Shown one piece after another: positions 51,801-64,000 of a DNA stretch of 64,000 nt; the stretch's first letter is position 1, and each line of letters opens with the position of its first letter. The stretch lies in assembly GCA_018127085.1 (NCBI GenBank), contig CM030723.1, forward strand, positions 67,685 to 131,684, written 5' to 3'. Below the pieces are notes generated by a model. The model was not told where the DNA came from. It was given only the letters and a program-made list of their open reading frames with translations, and made no database searches. This DNA is from Pneumocystis sp. 'macacae'. Its lineage: Eukaryota > Ascomycota > Pneumocystomycetes > Pneumocystales > Pneumocystaceae. The position numbers and the translations under genes were made by a program.

Positions 51801-53332
51801 AGAAATATTTTTATTAATTGTGCTAGTTTTTTGAAGATACCTTATGATGATAGCTCTATATCTGATTCTAACGAGATCTTGGATAGTACAAGGGTACATC
51901 CAGAAGATTATGAATTAGCCAGAAAAATGGCAGCAGATGCTTTAGAATTAGATGAAGAAGATGTTGAAGAATATGATTCTAGTGGAGGAATTGTGGCTCA
52001 TCTCATGAATGATGATCCTGATAAACTTAGTGATCTTATATTAGAAGAATATGCTGAGCAGTTGGAGAAAGTTTTTCAACAATTAAAAAGAAACACTCTT
52101 GAGACTATTAGAGATGAACTTCAAAATCCTTATGAAGAACTTCGTAAGGATTATAAAGATATTACAGATCAGGAAATTTTTACTATGTTAACTGGAGAGA
52201 CACCGGAATCGTTGAAACCAGGATCTGTTATTCCTGTTACTGTCAAAAAGATTACTAATAAGAATGTTACCGTCAAATTAAATTGTGGGATAGATGGGAA
52301 CATTTCTAGTTCTCAAGTAAGTGACAATTATAATTTTTTGCCTTCTCAAGTTCTACAATATGGACATACTGTTCAAGCAGTTGTTTTGAGTTTGAATCTT
52401 CAAAAATTTACAGTAGAATTATCAACAAAGGTTTCTTCTATTAAAGAAGCATATAAAAATCAAAAAGACAATTCTTTGCATAGAAAAATTGAATGGGACA
52501 GTATTGCTGAAGAAAAAGATAAGTCTAAAATATCATTAAAGAAGGAAGCAGAGCAACGGATAACTAGAGTTATTAAGCACCCGCTTTTCAAGCCATTTAA
52601 TGCTAGACAAGCTGAAGATTATTTGGCTGGTATGCAACGTGGTGATGTAGTAATTCGACCATCATCAAGTGGACCTGATCATATTGCTATAACATGGAAA
52701 ATTTCAGAGGGGATTTATCAGCATATTGGTATTATGTGTTTAATATTTTTCATATTCAGATTTAATTTTGAGTAGATGTTCTTGAATTAGATAAGGAAAA
52801 TGAATTTTCTGTTGGTCGTCAATTACGTGTACGAGGAAAAGAACAGAATTATTCTTATAGCGATTTAGATGAACTTATAGTCTCTCATATTAAATCAATT
52901 GCTCGAAAAGTTGATGAAATGACTACAAATGAAAAATTTCAAAAAGGTACTAGAGCTGAAACGGGTATGAATATAAATTATGTAATTGTGAATTTATTAA
53001 TAGTGATTTTAGAACAATGGCTTAACAGATATTCGGAGGCTAATCCGAGGAGGTCTTGTTATGCGTTTTGTTTTAATCCTAAATACCCTGGGTTTTTTGA
53101 CCTCTGTTTTAAGGCTAATTTGAAATCTAAAGTTGTTAGTTGGGTAAAGTATAATAATTTTAGTTGAGTTTTGATTAATTTTCTATAGTCAGTCAAGGTT
53201 GTTCCTAATGCATTTTCTTTGAAAGGAAATCTTTATGGTGATATGAATACTTTATGTAATGGTTTTAAAATGATGTTTGCTGCTCAAGCAAATAGTAGAT
53301 CTATTACAAATAGTCGTAGATTAAACATTTAG
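48845..53332 (+). CDS. spt6: transcription elongation factor and histone chaperone Spt6
   Basis: Essential nucleosome-reassembly factor travelling with Pol II. The acidic N-terminus ([20 protein letters not shown], then long Glu/Asp runs) leads to [14 protein letters not shown], the HTH/death-like core ([30 protein letters not shown]), the YqgF fold ([20 protein letters not shown]), the HhH part ([19 protein letters not shown]), the S1 domain ([20 protein letters not shown]) and the tandem SH2 ([37 protein letters not shown]). The chain ends [14 protein letters not shown]. About 1,400 residues in seven or eight exons. The C-terminal linker after the SH2 pair is short. Start at 48845 gives the usual acidic N-terminus. 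Confidence 0.95.
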
Positions 53333-53571
53333 GATTGCTTTTTATTGATATTTATTTTTGGCATTTTAAATTTCATTTTCAGTTTTGTATTTATTTGATA
53401 TATCAATAAATTGTTTTTATAATTTTTTTCTCTTTTATAAATTTATCCAGATTGTCACGTTTTTTTAAAACGTGTTTCGATCTTAAACTAGGCAAGAGTA
53501 AATATTAAGGGAATTAATAAGGAATTGGATTTTTATTTGATAAATAATATCTTGCTGAGTTTAGGGGGGAA

Positions 53572-56500
53572 ATGCTGGATTCTTTAAAGTTTTGTAATGT
53601 GCATTCGAAAAAAACTTATGGTAGATTACGAATTTTAGATGAAACTGAAAGTAGGGATTTTGTAAAACAAAGTGAAAATGAGACATTTGACTCATTACAT
53701 GCTTCCATTTCTTCAACTTTAAATTCTACTGTTTATTCTAATCTTGAATTGACTCCTCGATCCAAAGTGAAAGCTGTTTTAGAGCGATTTGATATGGATG
53801 AATTTGAATTGTATGGTGATAACAAACACTTTAGTCTTTTATTAAATGGATTTTGAAATTTTTTAGAAGCAAGAGGTGTTTTCATTCTGTAAAAAATTAT
53901 AATACTTATTCAAATGGGAACTTGTCATCAGAAATTATTTCCGATGATAACGCTTATGAACGAGTCAAAAAGATGCTTATCAACCAAGGCATGAATAAAG
54001 GTAAGTGCTATTTTTGTATAAACCATGATGTTTTAAAACTAATAAAAAAAGGTGGTCAAGTTAATAAAGGTCTATTTAATGTATTCGATACATCTTTGTT
54101 TTCAGATTCATCTGAGAAACTTATATTTGGTTCTGATAAATATTTTTTGTCTAGTGTTACAGAATTTGATGAAAATTTTGGATTAAAAGATAAACTAGGT
54201 TTAATGCAATCAAGTCAAAAAAAAAATGCACATTTAAAAATTCAAAAAGTTGAAACTTCTTTTGATAATATTTTGGAACATAATTCTAGTATTGAAAAGG
54301 ATTTTTCTTTGATTAAAAAGGAAAAAATAAAAAGAGTAAACTTGTAAAAATATTTTAATTTTGTTAACTTCTCATTAGACTATTACTAAGAAAGCAATGG
54401 AAGAAATGCTGAAAGAAACAGAAAGAATAGACAGAGGTATTTTTGAGTTTTGTTTTTTTTTTTTTTAATAATATAAGGTATGGCATTGGTTCCTGAGAGG
54501 AAGCTTGATAAAAAAACATCTATTTTGAATTTTTTAAAAAAAGTGGGTTATAAAACTGATTTTCTGCTGGAATCTTCTTTAGATCATCAGGGTCTCAAAG
54601 AAGAATCTGGAGCCACTCGGAGTGTTTCTAAATTAGATATTTCATTTATGGATAATTATTTTTTTCAAAATAGTGATAATTTGAATATGTCTTCTAAAAA
54701 TCAAAAGCCTTTTTCATTGGATTTTGGAATAATGAATATTACATCTAAATTTCCAAAAGCGACTAAGGATTGTTCGACTCCTAGAAAAATTAGACATGTT
54801 GACACCCAAATTCATAAAAAGATGTCATTTAAAACACTCGTTTCTGAAAATAGTTCAGACTCAGAGTTGGAAATTGATTCCTCGTTTTGTAATTCGAAAA
54901 TTCTTGGGAAAGAATCTAAATCATTTATACGTTATAAAAAAACTGATGTCTCTTATTTTGATTTGGCTAGACTTGGATCACCGAGTCAGAAAAGTAGAAT
55001 TAAAAATAAGTTGTTTGATCATGAATTATTGGTAAAGGCAGCAGAACAAGTTAAGTTTGAACGTTTTGAACGTGAAGATGAGTTTAAACAAAAAGGTATT
55101 ATTTTAACTTTTTTTGAAGAGTAAAAAAGGTTGTTGAGTTAATGATTTAATAGAAAGGGAAAGGTTGAAAGTTGAAGATATTAAAAAAAATGAAAATAGA
55201 AGTTGTAAAGACTCTGACAATAATGAAGATATATGGAGTGATGTATATTTTACTCAAAGTGTTGAAAAAAGCAATCATGAAAATTTTTATAGTGTTGATA
55301 GCTATAATGGATATATTGTTCATGGTAATGATAACATGGTTTGTTTAAATTTGATTTTTTTGCCTTATAATATTTTCATAGAATACTAATGCTAATTTTG
55401 ATTTTTCTGATCATTTGGATTTAGAGGATATTCAAAGTACAAAAATATATGATGTTCATCAAATTAGCCAATCAGGTTCATTGAATTCAGAAGAATTTAA
55501 AGGAGTTTAATATATATTAGATGGAATTAATGATACTGTTGTTAGGAAAAAGACTTATCGGAATAATAGTCGTAGAATTATAATGGATGATGAAAATGAA
55601 CACACTGGTTTTTGCAACTTTGGATTGCTACAAGATTCTGTTGACAATACTTTAAATCTTTCTCAGTTTTTTTCTTCTACTTTGCCTAATAAACATGTTA
55701 CTAATAATTTTTTACAAAATAATATTGTGAATGGTGATATTGTAAATAATTCTTTAGATGTTAATGATTTATCTAAAGAAACATCTCTTAAATTATCTCA
55801 AGTATTTATGTTTTGTTTTAAAAGATATAACTAAAGTATTTAGTCTGATGTTGATGTTAATTTAGAGGTATTGGATAATATGAATAATTCTGATTGTAAG
55901 TCAATGTATTGTTCTGATAATGGAAACTCTGAAAAAATTGAGAAGTATTTTTCGAATTTTTTAAATTTATATAATTATTTTACAGGGAATTTGAAAATAC
56001 TCAGTTGTCTATGTTTGATCCTCCTTCTTCTGATATAGTTTTTAATAGTTCACCTATATCATATAAATATTTGCATTCGAATACTGCAGAAGATGGTTTA
56101 AATGCTTCTGTAGATTCATTATCGAATATTTTAATTCATGGGAATTCTAAAGGAAAAAAACGTCTTATTCAACGAGTTTCTAATGATAGCAATGATGGTG
56201 ATATTACAAATAATAATAAGAATATGTTTTATTTAACGAGTAACTCTAAATATAATTCTGATACTGATGATGATAAATATATTGCAAGCAAACCTGAGGA
56301 GTTTATTGAAGATCAAGCTCAAGAATCAGATGATGAATATGCTGGTTTGGGAGGAGCAAGTGATGATGATGATGATGATGACTTAAATAATGCTGAAGAG
56401 CTTGAAGATATTATTGATAATACAGTTTCTTCTCAAGATATAGATGCAAGTGATATTGCTGCATATTATATGTATTTTTCTTGTTCGTTATTTTTTTCTG

Positions 56501-57530
56501 ATTCAATTTAGGAAAAAAGAAATAGACAATGATATGAAAATCATTAATAGTTTGTATAATGATATAACAACAGGAAATTTAAAAAAAAGACGTAATACCA
56601 TGCTTTTTGATTTGGATGATTCAGAAGACGAAGAAAGTCTTCAAAGACGTAATAAGAGAGCACAAATTATAAGACAAAAGCTTTTAGATGATCAAAGTCT
56701 TTCTTTTATGGGTAATTTTATGTTGTTATTGTTATTTTCTAATGTTGCATAGTTAATAATCCAAAAATGAAAGCTTTTTTGAATACAATAGAAGATAATC
56801 AAGAAAATTTACAAACATTTGTAGATATTGATAATGAAAATTCCAAATTACAGAAGAGTAGTGATATTAAAAGTTTATTTTTTTCTGATGCTGTTTCGAA
56901 TGTTGATAGTATTGCGGAAGATATATCACCTAAATCTGGAATATTATATTCCAGGAAACATGTTGATATAAAAAAAGTAAGATTTGAAATATTTATTAGT
57001 AGTTATATATGTAATATTTCAGGAACGTTCATTTTTTGTTGATCAACAAGATACAGAAATACTTGCAGACATGTTGATTGATAATGATGATATAGAAAAA
57101 AAAACCAATAATCTTATAGGCGTTATTGATAGAGTAACGGACGAATGTCTATCAAAAGAGTTTCCTTGTTTCTCACCTTTAGTTTTTAATAAAGGAAAGT
57201 CGTTAAATTTGTTTTCTAAAAGATCTCTTTTTGGAAAGGATCATTTATTCAATAATGATGATTATCAGGTTGAAAAGAAAAAAACTGTTTTAGGTGAAGT
57301 TTTTAAGATAAATTCTATTAATTTTGCTTCGAAATTGGCTTCCAGAGCAGTTAATTATAATAGACCAGCTATTACAAAGGTTATTAATATATTTTGTTAA
57401 TCTTATCTTGTTAACGTAGTATTAGAACTTGAAAGTTGTAAATTCTAAAATATTAAACAAAAAAACTGTTAATGAAAAACGGAAAAATAATGTATTAAAA
57501 TTGTTTCAGACTAGTACAATCACTGTATGA
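53572..57530 (+). CDS. mrc1: replication checkpoint mediator Mrc1 (claspin)
   Basis: Fork-travelling protein that links polymerase epsilon to the helicase and activates Cds1/Rad53 when phosphorylated. About 1,150 residues in about a dozen exons. Key family blocks: ITKKAMEEMLKETERIDRGM, ALVPERKLDKKTSIL, the signature ESDDEYAGLGGASDDDDDDD, and RKKEIDNDMKIINSLYNDIT with KRRNTMLFDLDDSEDEES. The rest is low-complexity Ser/Asn/Asp-rich with many candidate SQ/TQ sites, as expected. The Asp run comes from repeated GAT codons near 56365. The last exon closes the gene at NNVLKLFQTSTITV. Fast evolution makes some exon borders in the middle (54.3-56.0 kb) approximate. Confidence 0.87.
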
Positions 57531-57737
57531 TAATATTATAGTATTTTTTCTATAAATGTGTAGTACATGTTAGTGTTTTTATATATAAACAATTGAATAA
57601 TTAAAGTTCAATGTTCGAATGTGCTAAATTTTTTATTAGTTTTTTATTATTGAAGTTATGGTTTTGTAGATAAGTGCTTATGTTGATTAAAAATGTGCAT
57701 AGTAAGCTTATGTAGTTGGGAATTTTAAAATTATAAT

Positions 57738-58726
57738 TTATTCTAAATTCTTATAATCCCAATGAATACATATTATGATTTCTTGAGAAAATGTATTTTT
57801 AAAAATAGTCATTGGTTCATATAATGATAACAATGTTCCTTCGTTTATTTCATTTTGATTTAAATGTTTTTCTGTTAAAAGAAAAAGTATTTTTATTTTT
57901 TTTGTGAACTTTTCATAACCATAAAAGTATATATTGTTCATATTTTTGTCTTTTTTTATTTCAGTGACTATAAATATATGTTCTTGTATTTTTGTATTAG
58001 AATAATTATGTAGAGTATTTTGTGACTGATACTCTATTATCCAGTCTAGAACCATTTTTGCAAAGCCTTTCTCAAAAAATGGCAATTTTTTTTTTTTTGA
58101 TGGTGTCCAGTCTGAAAGAGGTTCTTTTATTTTTATTATATTGTTACATGGAGGTAACATAAGTGTTTTTAAAAATGAAAATGTTGGTTTTATATTTAGA
58201 GTTGTTTGCTTGAAATTTGAAAAAATATATGGTATAAAATGCTTGTCTATGTCTTTTTTTATCGTTTTTTTCGAATTATATATTATAAATGGATTTTCTA
58301 CTTCTTTATTATAATTATTATTAGTATCTGCAGATATAATAGGAAATTCTTCATCTGATTGAATAATATCTTCCTTGAAACTTTCTTTGTGTTTAAATTT
58401 ATTATTAAATTTTGGTATTTCTCTGTTATATAATATATATTTTCTGTTTTTAAATTTTTGAATATGTATAAATTTGTTTGAGTTTTCTGAGTTCTCATGA
58501 ACTATATTTGTATTATTAAATAACAAAAACTTTAAATTCTTGAGATTTTTTGACATGTGGTTTTCATTTGTTTCATTATTATGTAAAGTTTTAAATGATT
58601 TGGAATATTGTTTATATATATATTGACTATCTTTATCTTTAATAATAAATCTGAAAGGAGATAATATCTAAATAAATATTAAATACCATGTAAAAATTTT
58701 ATTAATATTACGTTTTCTTCTGTCAT
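57738..58726 (-). CDS. unrecognised protein
   Basis: Two exons: a short first exon (MTEEN) and, after a roughly 40-base intron, one long exon, about 310 residues in all. The N-terminal two thirds is Asn/Lys-rich and weakly ordered. The C-terminal part looks folded: LPFFEKGFAKMVLDWIIEYQ, IFIVTEIKKDKNMNNIYFYG, KILFLLTEKHLNQNEINEGT, LLSLYEPMTIF. That alternation of short strands around a Gly-Thr-Leu turn suggests a small beta-barrel (OB-like) fold, which is inference only. I cannot assign it to a family. Its stop faces mrc1 across 207 bases. Confidence 0.7.
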
Positions 58727-60224
58727 TTATAAAATAAACCATTTAAAATACTTAAAAAGCTTTATTGACTTATCGTAAATTAGTTTTTACATCATTGTAA
58801 AAAAGTTAAACGAGTGTAAATTTATAAGGATATATTTGTATTGTTGGTAGACAAAAATTGAATTTAAATATATAATTTAATGAATTTGAAATCTAATTGA
58901 TTGTTATATTAATGATCTATAATGTTAGAATTTTGATTTAAAAAAAAAATAAATATGTTGAATTATATTTTTAGAATATTATTTAATTTAAATATATAGT
59001 TAATGATCTTTTATAAATTTGTTTTATACTTTTTATTTTACTAATGTTTTATATTTTTATCTTAACGGATATTCTTAAAATGACGTTGATTATATTTTAA
59101 GGTATTAAATATATATTAATAATAAAATATATTGAAAATTTTAACTTGTGTTTATTTTTCTGTTTATAATTTAAATTTTTTTAGAACTTTGATTTAAATA
59201 ATTTTTTATATTTTTTTATAAGTAAATCAATTTTTAATAATATGAAAATTTTAATATTTTGGTTTTTTTTTTTTAATTTTTTTGAAATAATTATATATTA
59301 TAATGTTAAATTATTTGATAAAAAATTTAATATTTTAGAAAATATAGATTTGTTTCTAGATTATGAGAATTACCTTGTAATAAAAAATGAATTTGGTTTT
59401 ACAAATAAATCTAGTTCAATTATGGTTAGATATTATCAATCGAAAATAGATATTATTGATTCTAATGTTTGATATTTTGCATATATCGGGGGATTTAAAA
59501 AAATTTCTAGTCACTCTGTTGTATTATGCTTACACATCTCTATGATGCAAGTAAGGCTTTTTGATCTGTTGTCTGTTTTTATTTGGTTTGAGCTGTATAT
59601 GAAATTTTTTGGTTATGTTATTAGTGATATTATTTTGAAGGTTATAAAACAAAATATATTAATAGTGAAAATATTATTTTTATAAGAACAATAATAAAGC
59701 CTATTTTATTTTAAAGAATAGGTTCATAATGCTAAAAACAGGAAAATTTGTGTATGGGTTTTTTTGCTTTTTATTAGCTAAACTATAAGCTTTATATTAA
59801 ATATTTGATTATTTTATAGAAATTATGGATTTTTTTTTGATAAAATTTATTTTATTTAAAATTTAACTTTTAGAAAAAGGAATAATATTTTATTTATATG
59901 AAATCGATAGATATATTATGTAATTTATATATTAAATATAATTATTTTTTATATTTAATTTATTGATTAAAGTAACTATGTTTCATACTATATAAAGGTA
60001 ATGGGTTATTAATTTATATATAATAATGAACTTCAAAAAATAATTGTTGATTACCTGTATTTTATATGAAACAAAATAAATCAATAAATTAGAAAATATA
60101 TTGATCTTGAATTTATAATTTATTAAATATGTGTGATTATAGATAAAAAAGTATGACAAAAAATATAATTTTAGAGTCTTAATGACAAGAATTTTATTAA
60201 TATAGATATGGTCTGTGTCAATTT
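58727..60224. other. 1.5-kb gene-free AT-rich stretch
   Basis: Between the unrecognised gene and tif34. One 76-codon frame (59242-59472, +) starts with a hydrophobic leader, but I cannot support it as a gene. The segment 59470-59780 is somewhat less AT-rich and has no frame. Confidence 0.55.
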
Positions 60225-61471
60225 TTAAAGGTTATATTCGAAATCAAAATAGTTTTGTGGAAAGTGATGTATTCTAGTGTATCCATCTTCACCTCCACTG
60301 GCATATGCAATGCCTTTAGGATGAACTGCAATTGTATTTAGTGGACCAAAATGCCCTTTAATTCTTCCTATTTCTTCTTCGAATATTTTATGGTAAATTT
60401 TAGCTTCAAATTTTCCTTGGCGTTGAGATGTTGTTGTTACATCACGAGCTTCTTGTCCACCTCCAAGTATTACCTATGTATATTAGATTAAAAAAAAAAG
60501 AAAATTTTTTACAAAGTTTTTAACAGGTGTAATAGCTGCTGTATTTAAAGGGGTGTCTGTAATATATGTTTTGATTACTTTGAGTGATTCAACATCACAA
60601 ATCTTCATTGATTAGAAATGTTTAGATTTAATGCAAAGATACTTTTGCTGTTTTATCTTTTGATGATGTTATAAAGTATGTTTTATCGGGCGAAAACTGA
60701 AGATCTGTTATCGAATGTCCTTTTTCATGTATTTGTTCTGTTTTTATATGTTTTCCTGTCTATATTTTTATTAATATTTATAAAATGATAATTATTAGAA
60801 TTACTTTGGCATCATAACAAGATACAGATCCATTTTCATGTCCAATAATTATGAAGTTACTTAAATAGGACCATCCTGCAACTGTAGCTTTCGAATCTTG
60901 TGTAAGTATTGTATAAATAGGTGTATTGGTTTCTATATGGATTTAAGATTCTACAAAAAATATTTGTGTTTTACGCTCTGCATTTACGTCATTTATAATA
61001 GGGAAGACGACTAATGATCCTACGTGTCCCATTCTTTGTTCTGTAACACCTAATAACAAAGTGTTATCTTCATTAAATTCAACTCTCTTTACTGCTGTTG
61101 GAAATTTCCAAGTTTTGAGACATTTTCCTGTTTTTACATTCCAAAGCATAATTGTATTATCTGCAGATCCGCTTGCCATAAGTGTTGAAGTAGCTATAAT
61201 TTTGTTTAATTTAATATATTTAAAAAAATCTGAGTTTACAATTCACATCAACCGACCAAATAGCACCTTGATGTCCATGATATGTTCCAAGACGTTCTCC
61301 GTTATGCGAAAACCATACATTAATAATATGATCCTAAAATTTGGAATAATTTAGTAAAAAATAGAATAGTTGAAAAAAAACCTTAGATACTGAAAAAAGA
61401 AGGTCGCCATCATCATTAAATTTTACTTGAGTTAATGGGCGCTCATGTCCTTGAAGAAGAATTGGGCGCAT
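60225..61471 (-). CDS. tif34: translation initiation factor eIF3i (Tif34)
   Basis: WD40 propeller subunit of eIF3, binding eIF3b and eIF3g. Starts [20 protein letters not shown], the usual N-terminus. WD blades include [20 protein letters not shown] with [51 protein letters not shown], and [20 protein letters not shown]. The C-terminal [20 protein letters not shown] is diagnostic for eIF3i, and the end reads [19 protein letters not shown]. About 335 residues in seven exons, the family length. Confidence 0.95.
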
Positions 61472-63152
61472 TTTTTAGTTAATATTGCTGGTTATAATAG
61501 TATAATTTTAAAAAAGCTATTAAAATATTTAACTCAAAAAATTAGTTAAATTTTAAATATGATAAATAAATAATTATATAACAAAAATCTTTAGAATGTA
61601 ATATTTCGCTTTTTTATATTATATAATAATTAAATACTTATATTATTAAATATAAAAAATATAATTTTAAGATTAATGTTAAACTTTAAAATCATATTTA
61701 AAATTATTTTTATTTCATGTTTTATTTTTTAATTTATACAAAAGTAAACTAGTATTTTATAGAATGAGCTAAATGATAATATTAGAATTAAAGTTTTTTG
61801 AAGTATAATAATATTTATAATTTATTTTATCGTTTAATTTTGATTTAAAATATATACTCTTAATTCTTGTATAAAAAAACTATATTATTATTGAATAGTT
61901 CATAATATTAAATAGAAATATTTAAATAAAAAATTTTAAAAAAAATATTGTTTTAAAAAAATGATTTATTAACTGATAGACTCAGAATAATCAAAAATTT
62001 ATATTGAATATTGGATATAATTTTTTCGTATTATGATTATTTTTGTTGTTTATGTTTATTTTTAGTGTTTATGAATTTTGAGTTGATTTAATTTTGTTTA
62101 TTTTATTTTATTTGAATTTTAGATTTTTTTTATAAAAAATATTGTTTTATTATTATAATCATTTAGATGTTTCAACATTATTATTTAATAATTAAAATGA
62201 AAATATAGTTAAAAGAACAATTTTTTGATAGCGATATTTTAGAAAAGGACAATAAATTTGATTAATTTGATTTTTATATTTATTATCAGAAATATAAATG
62301 TATCCTAAAATAGTAGAAATATATATTGATTTAATGATAGAAAGTTATAAAAACAGTATAATTAAATATTGTATTATTATATTGGGTCAATTTATTATAA
62401 ACTAATCTTTTTTTATGATTAGTGTATTTATAATATTTTATATTTGAGTTATTAAATATTTAATTTCTGAGTTCTTTTTTATTTTTATTAATAGTTATTA
62501 AATTTTTGTTTAGATTTTATTTTAGTATAGAAATATTTAAGTTTTTAAACATACTTTGCATAAAAAAGTATTTTGTTTTATGTATTTTAAAATATAAATT
62601 TAAATATATCATTGTAGTTTCATATTTTGTGTTTATTTATTATTAAAATTTATAAAAGTTATAAAAGTTATAAAATAATATTATATTTTTATAAATATAC
62701 ATATATTTAAATTTTTATATAAATATTATTAGCATAATTTTATGTTTATATTCTTTACATTTAATTTTATGATGAATATATCTATATTTTTAAAAAAATT
62801 TTGATTTTATATTAAATTTATATGCTATGTTTTTATGTTATGATTATAAATTAAACATTTCTATATAAAAATTTGTATGTTTAAATTTTAAGAGTATACT
62901 ATAATTTTTGTTTTTAAAAATTCAAATATTAGATTTCTAATTTTTTAATATCGAAATTTTTAAATATACAATTTTTTAGTAATAAATATTAAAAGATTTA
63001 GTAAATTAAAAAAAAATATATAAAACTTGAGAAAATGCTAATGAGTAGATCAATTTTATAAATCTATTTACATAATAATGTAAATTTTCGGTGTTTAATG
63101 TATTTATATAGTAAAATTTATAGACATTTTTATCAATATTATTATTAAAAAG
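61472..63152. other. 1.7-kb gene-free, extremely AT-rich stretch
   Basis: Upstream of tif34 and downstream of the LAM-type gene. Almost entirely A and T with long homopolymer runs; no frame, RNA fold or repeat array is supported. Confidence 0.7.
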
Positions 63153-64000
63153 TTAGAAATTTTTCTCAATCTGTCTAAGAATTCTTTTTATTTTCTTTAT
63201 TTTTTCCTGAAGTTTTTCATTTTCGGTATTTTTATTAAAAGTTTTTTCTTTTATATTATCAAAAAGCGGATTTGAATGTAATTTTGGAATTTGAATATTA
63301 TATATTATCTTAGATTCTGAACATTTCTGAAAATTCTCTTTTTGCTTCCATAATGAATTATAATGATTCAGTGTTTTGTAATTGATATTTGTTAAAGGTG
63401 ATATATTTTGAATTTCTTTTTCTAGTTGAATTATTTTAAAAAGAATTATTAATAAAAGAATTATAATAATTGTATTAATTTTCATAATAAATATAGAAAA
63501 TTTTGAAACAATATGAAATGTAAACTTCAAAGTTTTAAATAATTTTGATTTTATACTTAAATTAATTTTTTTGCTGTATATCTTTTGAATTCTTTTATTA
63601 TTTATATTATTTTCATTTTTATACAGTTCTAATTTCTTAGTTGTTTTTTCTTCAATATATTTCCCATTTATAGGTTTTTTTAAAGCATTCGTTATAGCAT
63701 CAATAAGATCTTTAATGTATGATATTTGACCTTCATTTATGTTTTTTTCAATTGGACCTTCAAATAAATGTTAATATATGAATTAAACTTAATTCCATTT
63801 TTACTTTTCAACCAACTACTTTTAGTCCAATCTGTAGTACAAGTAGCGATTATCCTTGTATAATTGTCTTTAGCCCACATCATACAATATTTTGTTTTAA
63901 TTATAAATGAATTTCCTGACGGAACATCGGGAGTTTTAGTCATAGAAGATATAGTCATATAATTATTATCTTTATGTTCTATAGTTTCCACAATTTTGCA
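63153..64000 (-). CDS. LAM/Ltc-type sterol-transfer protein, VASt domain (partial)
   Basis: 3' end of a gene whose 5' part lies beyond the right edge. The VASt (StART-like) domain is clear: TISSMTKTPDVPSGNSFIIK, TKYCMMWAKDNYTRIIATC and TTDWTKSSWLK, then after a 45-base intron PIEKNINEGQISYIKDLIDA. Family members sit at ER contact sites and move sterols; they carry an N-terminal GRAM domain, which would be outside the window, and a C-terminal membrane helix, seen here as MKINTIIIILLLIILFKII. After the helix is a charged helical tail (ENEKLQEKIKKIKRILRQIE). The glycine usual at the exon joint (GPIEK) would be Ser in my splice. Confidence 0.85.

Overview
This is a eukaryotic nuclear window, almost certainly from an AT-rich ascomycete of the Taphrinomycotina and most probably a Pneumocystis species. 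The reasons are a very low GC content (one 60-base line in the gene-free DNA near 13.9 kb is about 7% GC), genes broken by many tiny introns (mostly 40-55 bases, GT...TAG), and proteins whose nearest remembered relatives are fission-yeast-like (Not3, Mad2, Cdk11/cyclin L, Nse4, Rtf1, Mrc1, Byr1-type MAPKK). The organism is an inference. The gene products were read by joining exons by eye, so exon ends are good to a codon or so where the family is conserved, and less certain at N-termini.

Layout. 0-13.5 kb: Not3 (-), mitochondrial GTPase Guf1 (+), spindle-checkpoint Mad2 (-), dipeptidase Dug1 (+), Cdk11-type kinase (-), and a dysferlin-domain protein (-). 13.5-21.5 kb: after a 1.8-kb gene-free stretch come Mbf1 (+), Cox4 (-), the trifunctional C1-tetrahydrofolate synthase (+), a low-molecular-weight tyrosine phosphatase (+) and mitochondrial ribosomal protein uL22m (-). 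21.5-28.1 kb: a 2.3-kb gene-free stretch, then a striking GC-rich island with cyclin L (-), an intron-containing tRNA-Thr(CGT) (+), scattered telomere-like TTAGGG/CCCTAA motifs, and the diflavin reductase Tah18 (+), whose own composition slides from about 52% GC at its 5' end to about 18% at its 3' end. 28.7-42.1 kb: retromer Vps17 (-), mitochondrial EF-G2 Mef2 (+), a two-RRM protein (+), Nse4 (+), and the largest subunit of RNA polymerase III (-). 42.5-57.5 kb: a small two-helix membrane protein (+), Rtf1 (-), AP-3 mu (-), a small DUF4536-like protein (+), a MAPKK (-), Spt6 (+), Mrc1/claspin (+). 57.7-64 kb: an unrecognised protein (-), eIF3i/Tif34 (-), and the 3' part of a LAM/Ltc-type VASt sterol-transfer protein (-) running off the right edge. 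Between the last genes lie extremely AT-rich gene-free stretches.

Functional themes: transcription and its control (Not3, Cdk11 with its partner cyclin L, Mbf1, Pol III, Rtf1, Spt6), genome maintenance (Mad2, Nse4, Mrc1), mitochondrial translation and respiration (Guf1, Mef2, uL22m, Cox4, the DUF4536-like protein), and membrane traffic (Vps17, AP-3 mu, LAM). I see no transposon, virus-like element, CRISPR array or gene cluster of a specialised system. The best candidates for unexplained biology are the GC island with its strand-switching telomere-like motifs, a possible non-AUG mitochondrial leader on the single C1-THF synthase gene, a 16-base microexon in Mad2, and an apparent GC-AG intron in Guf1.
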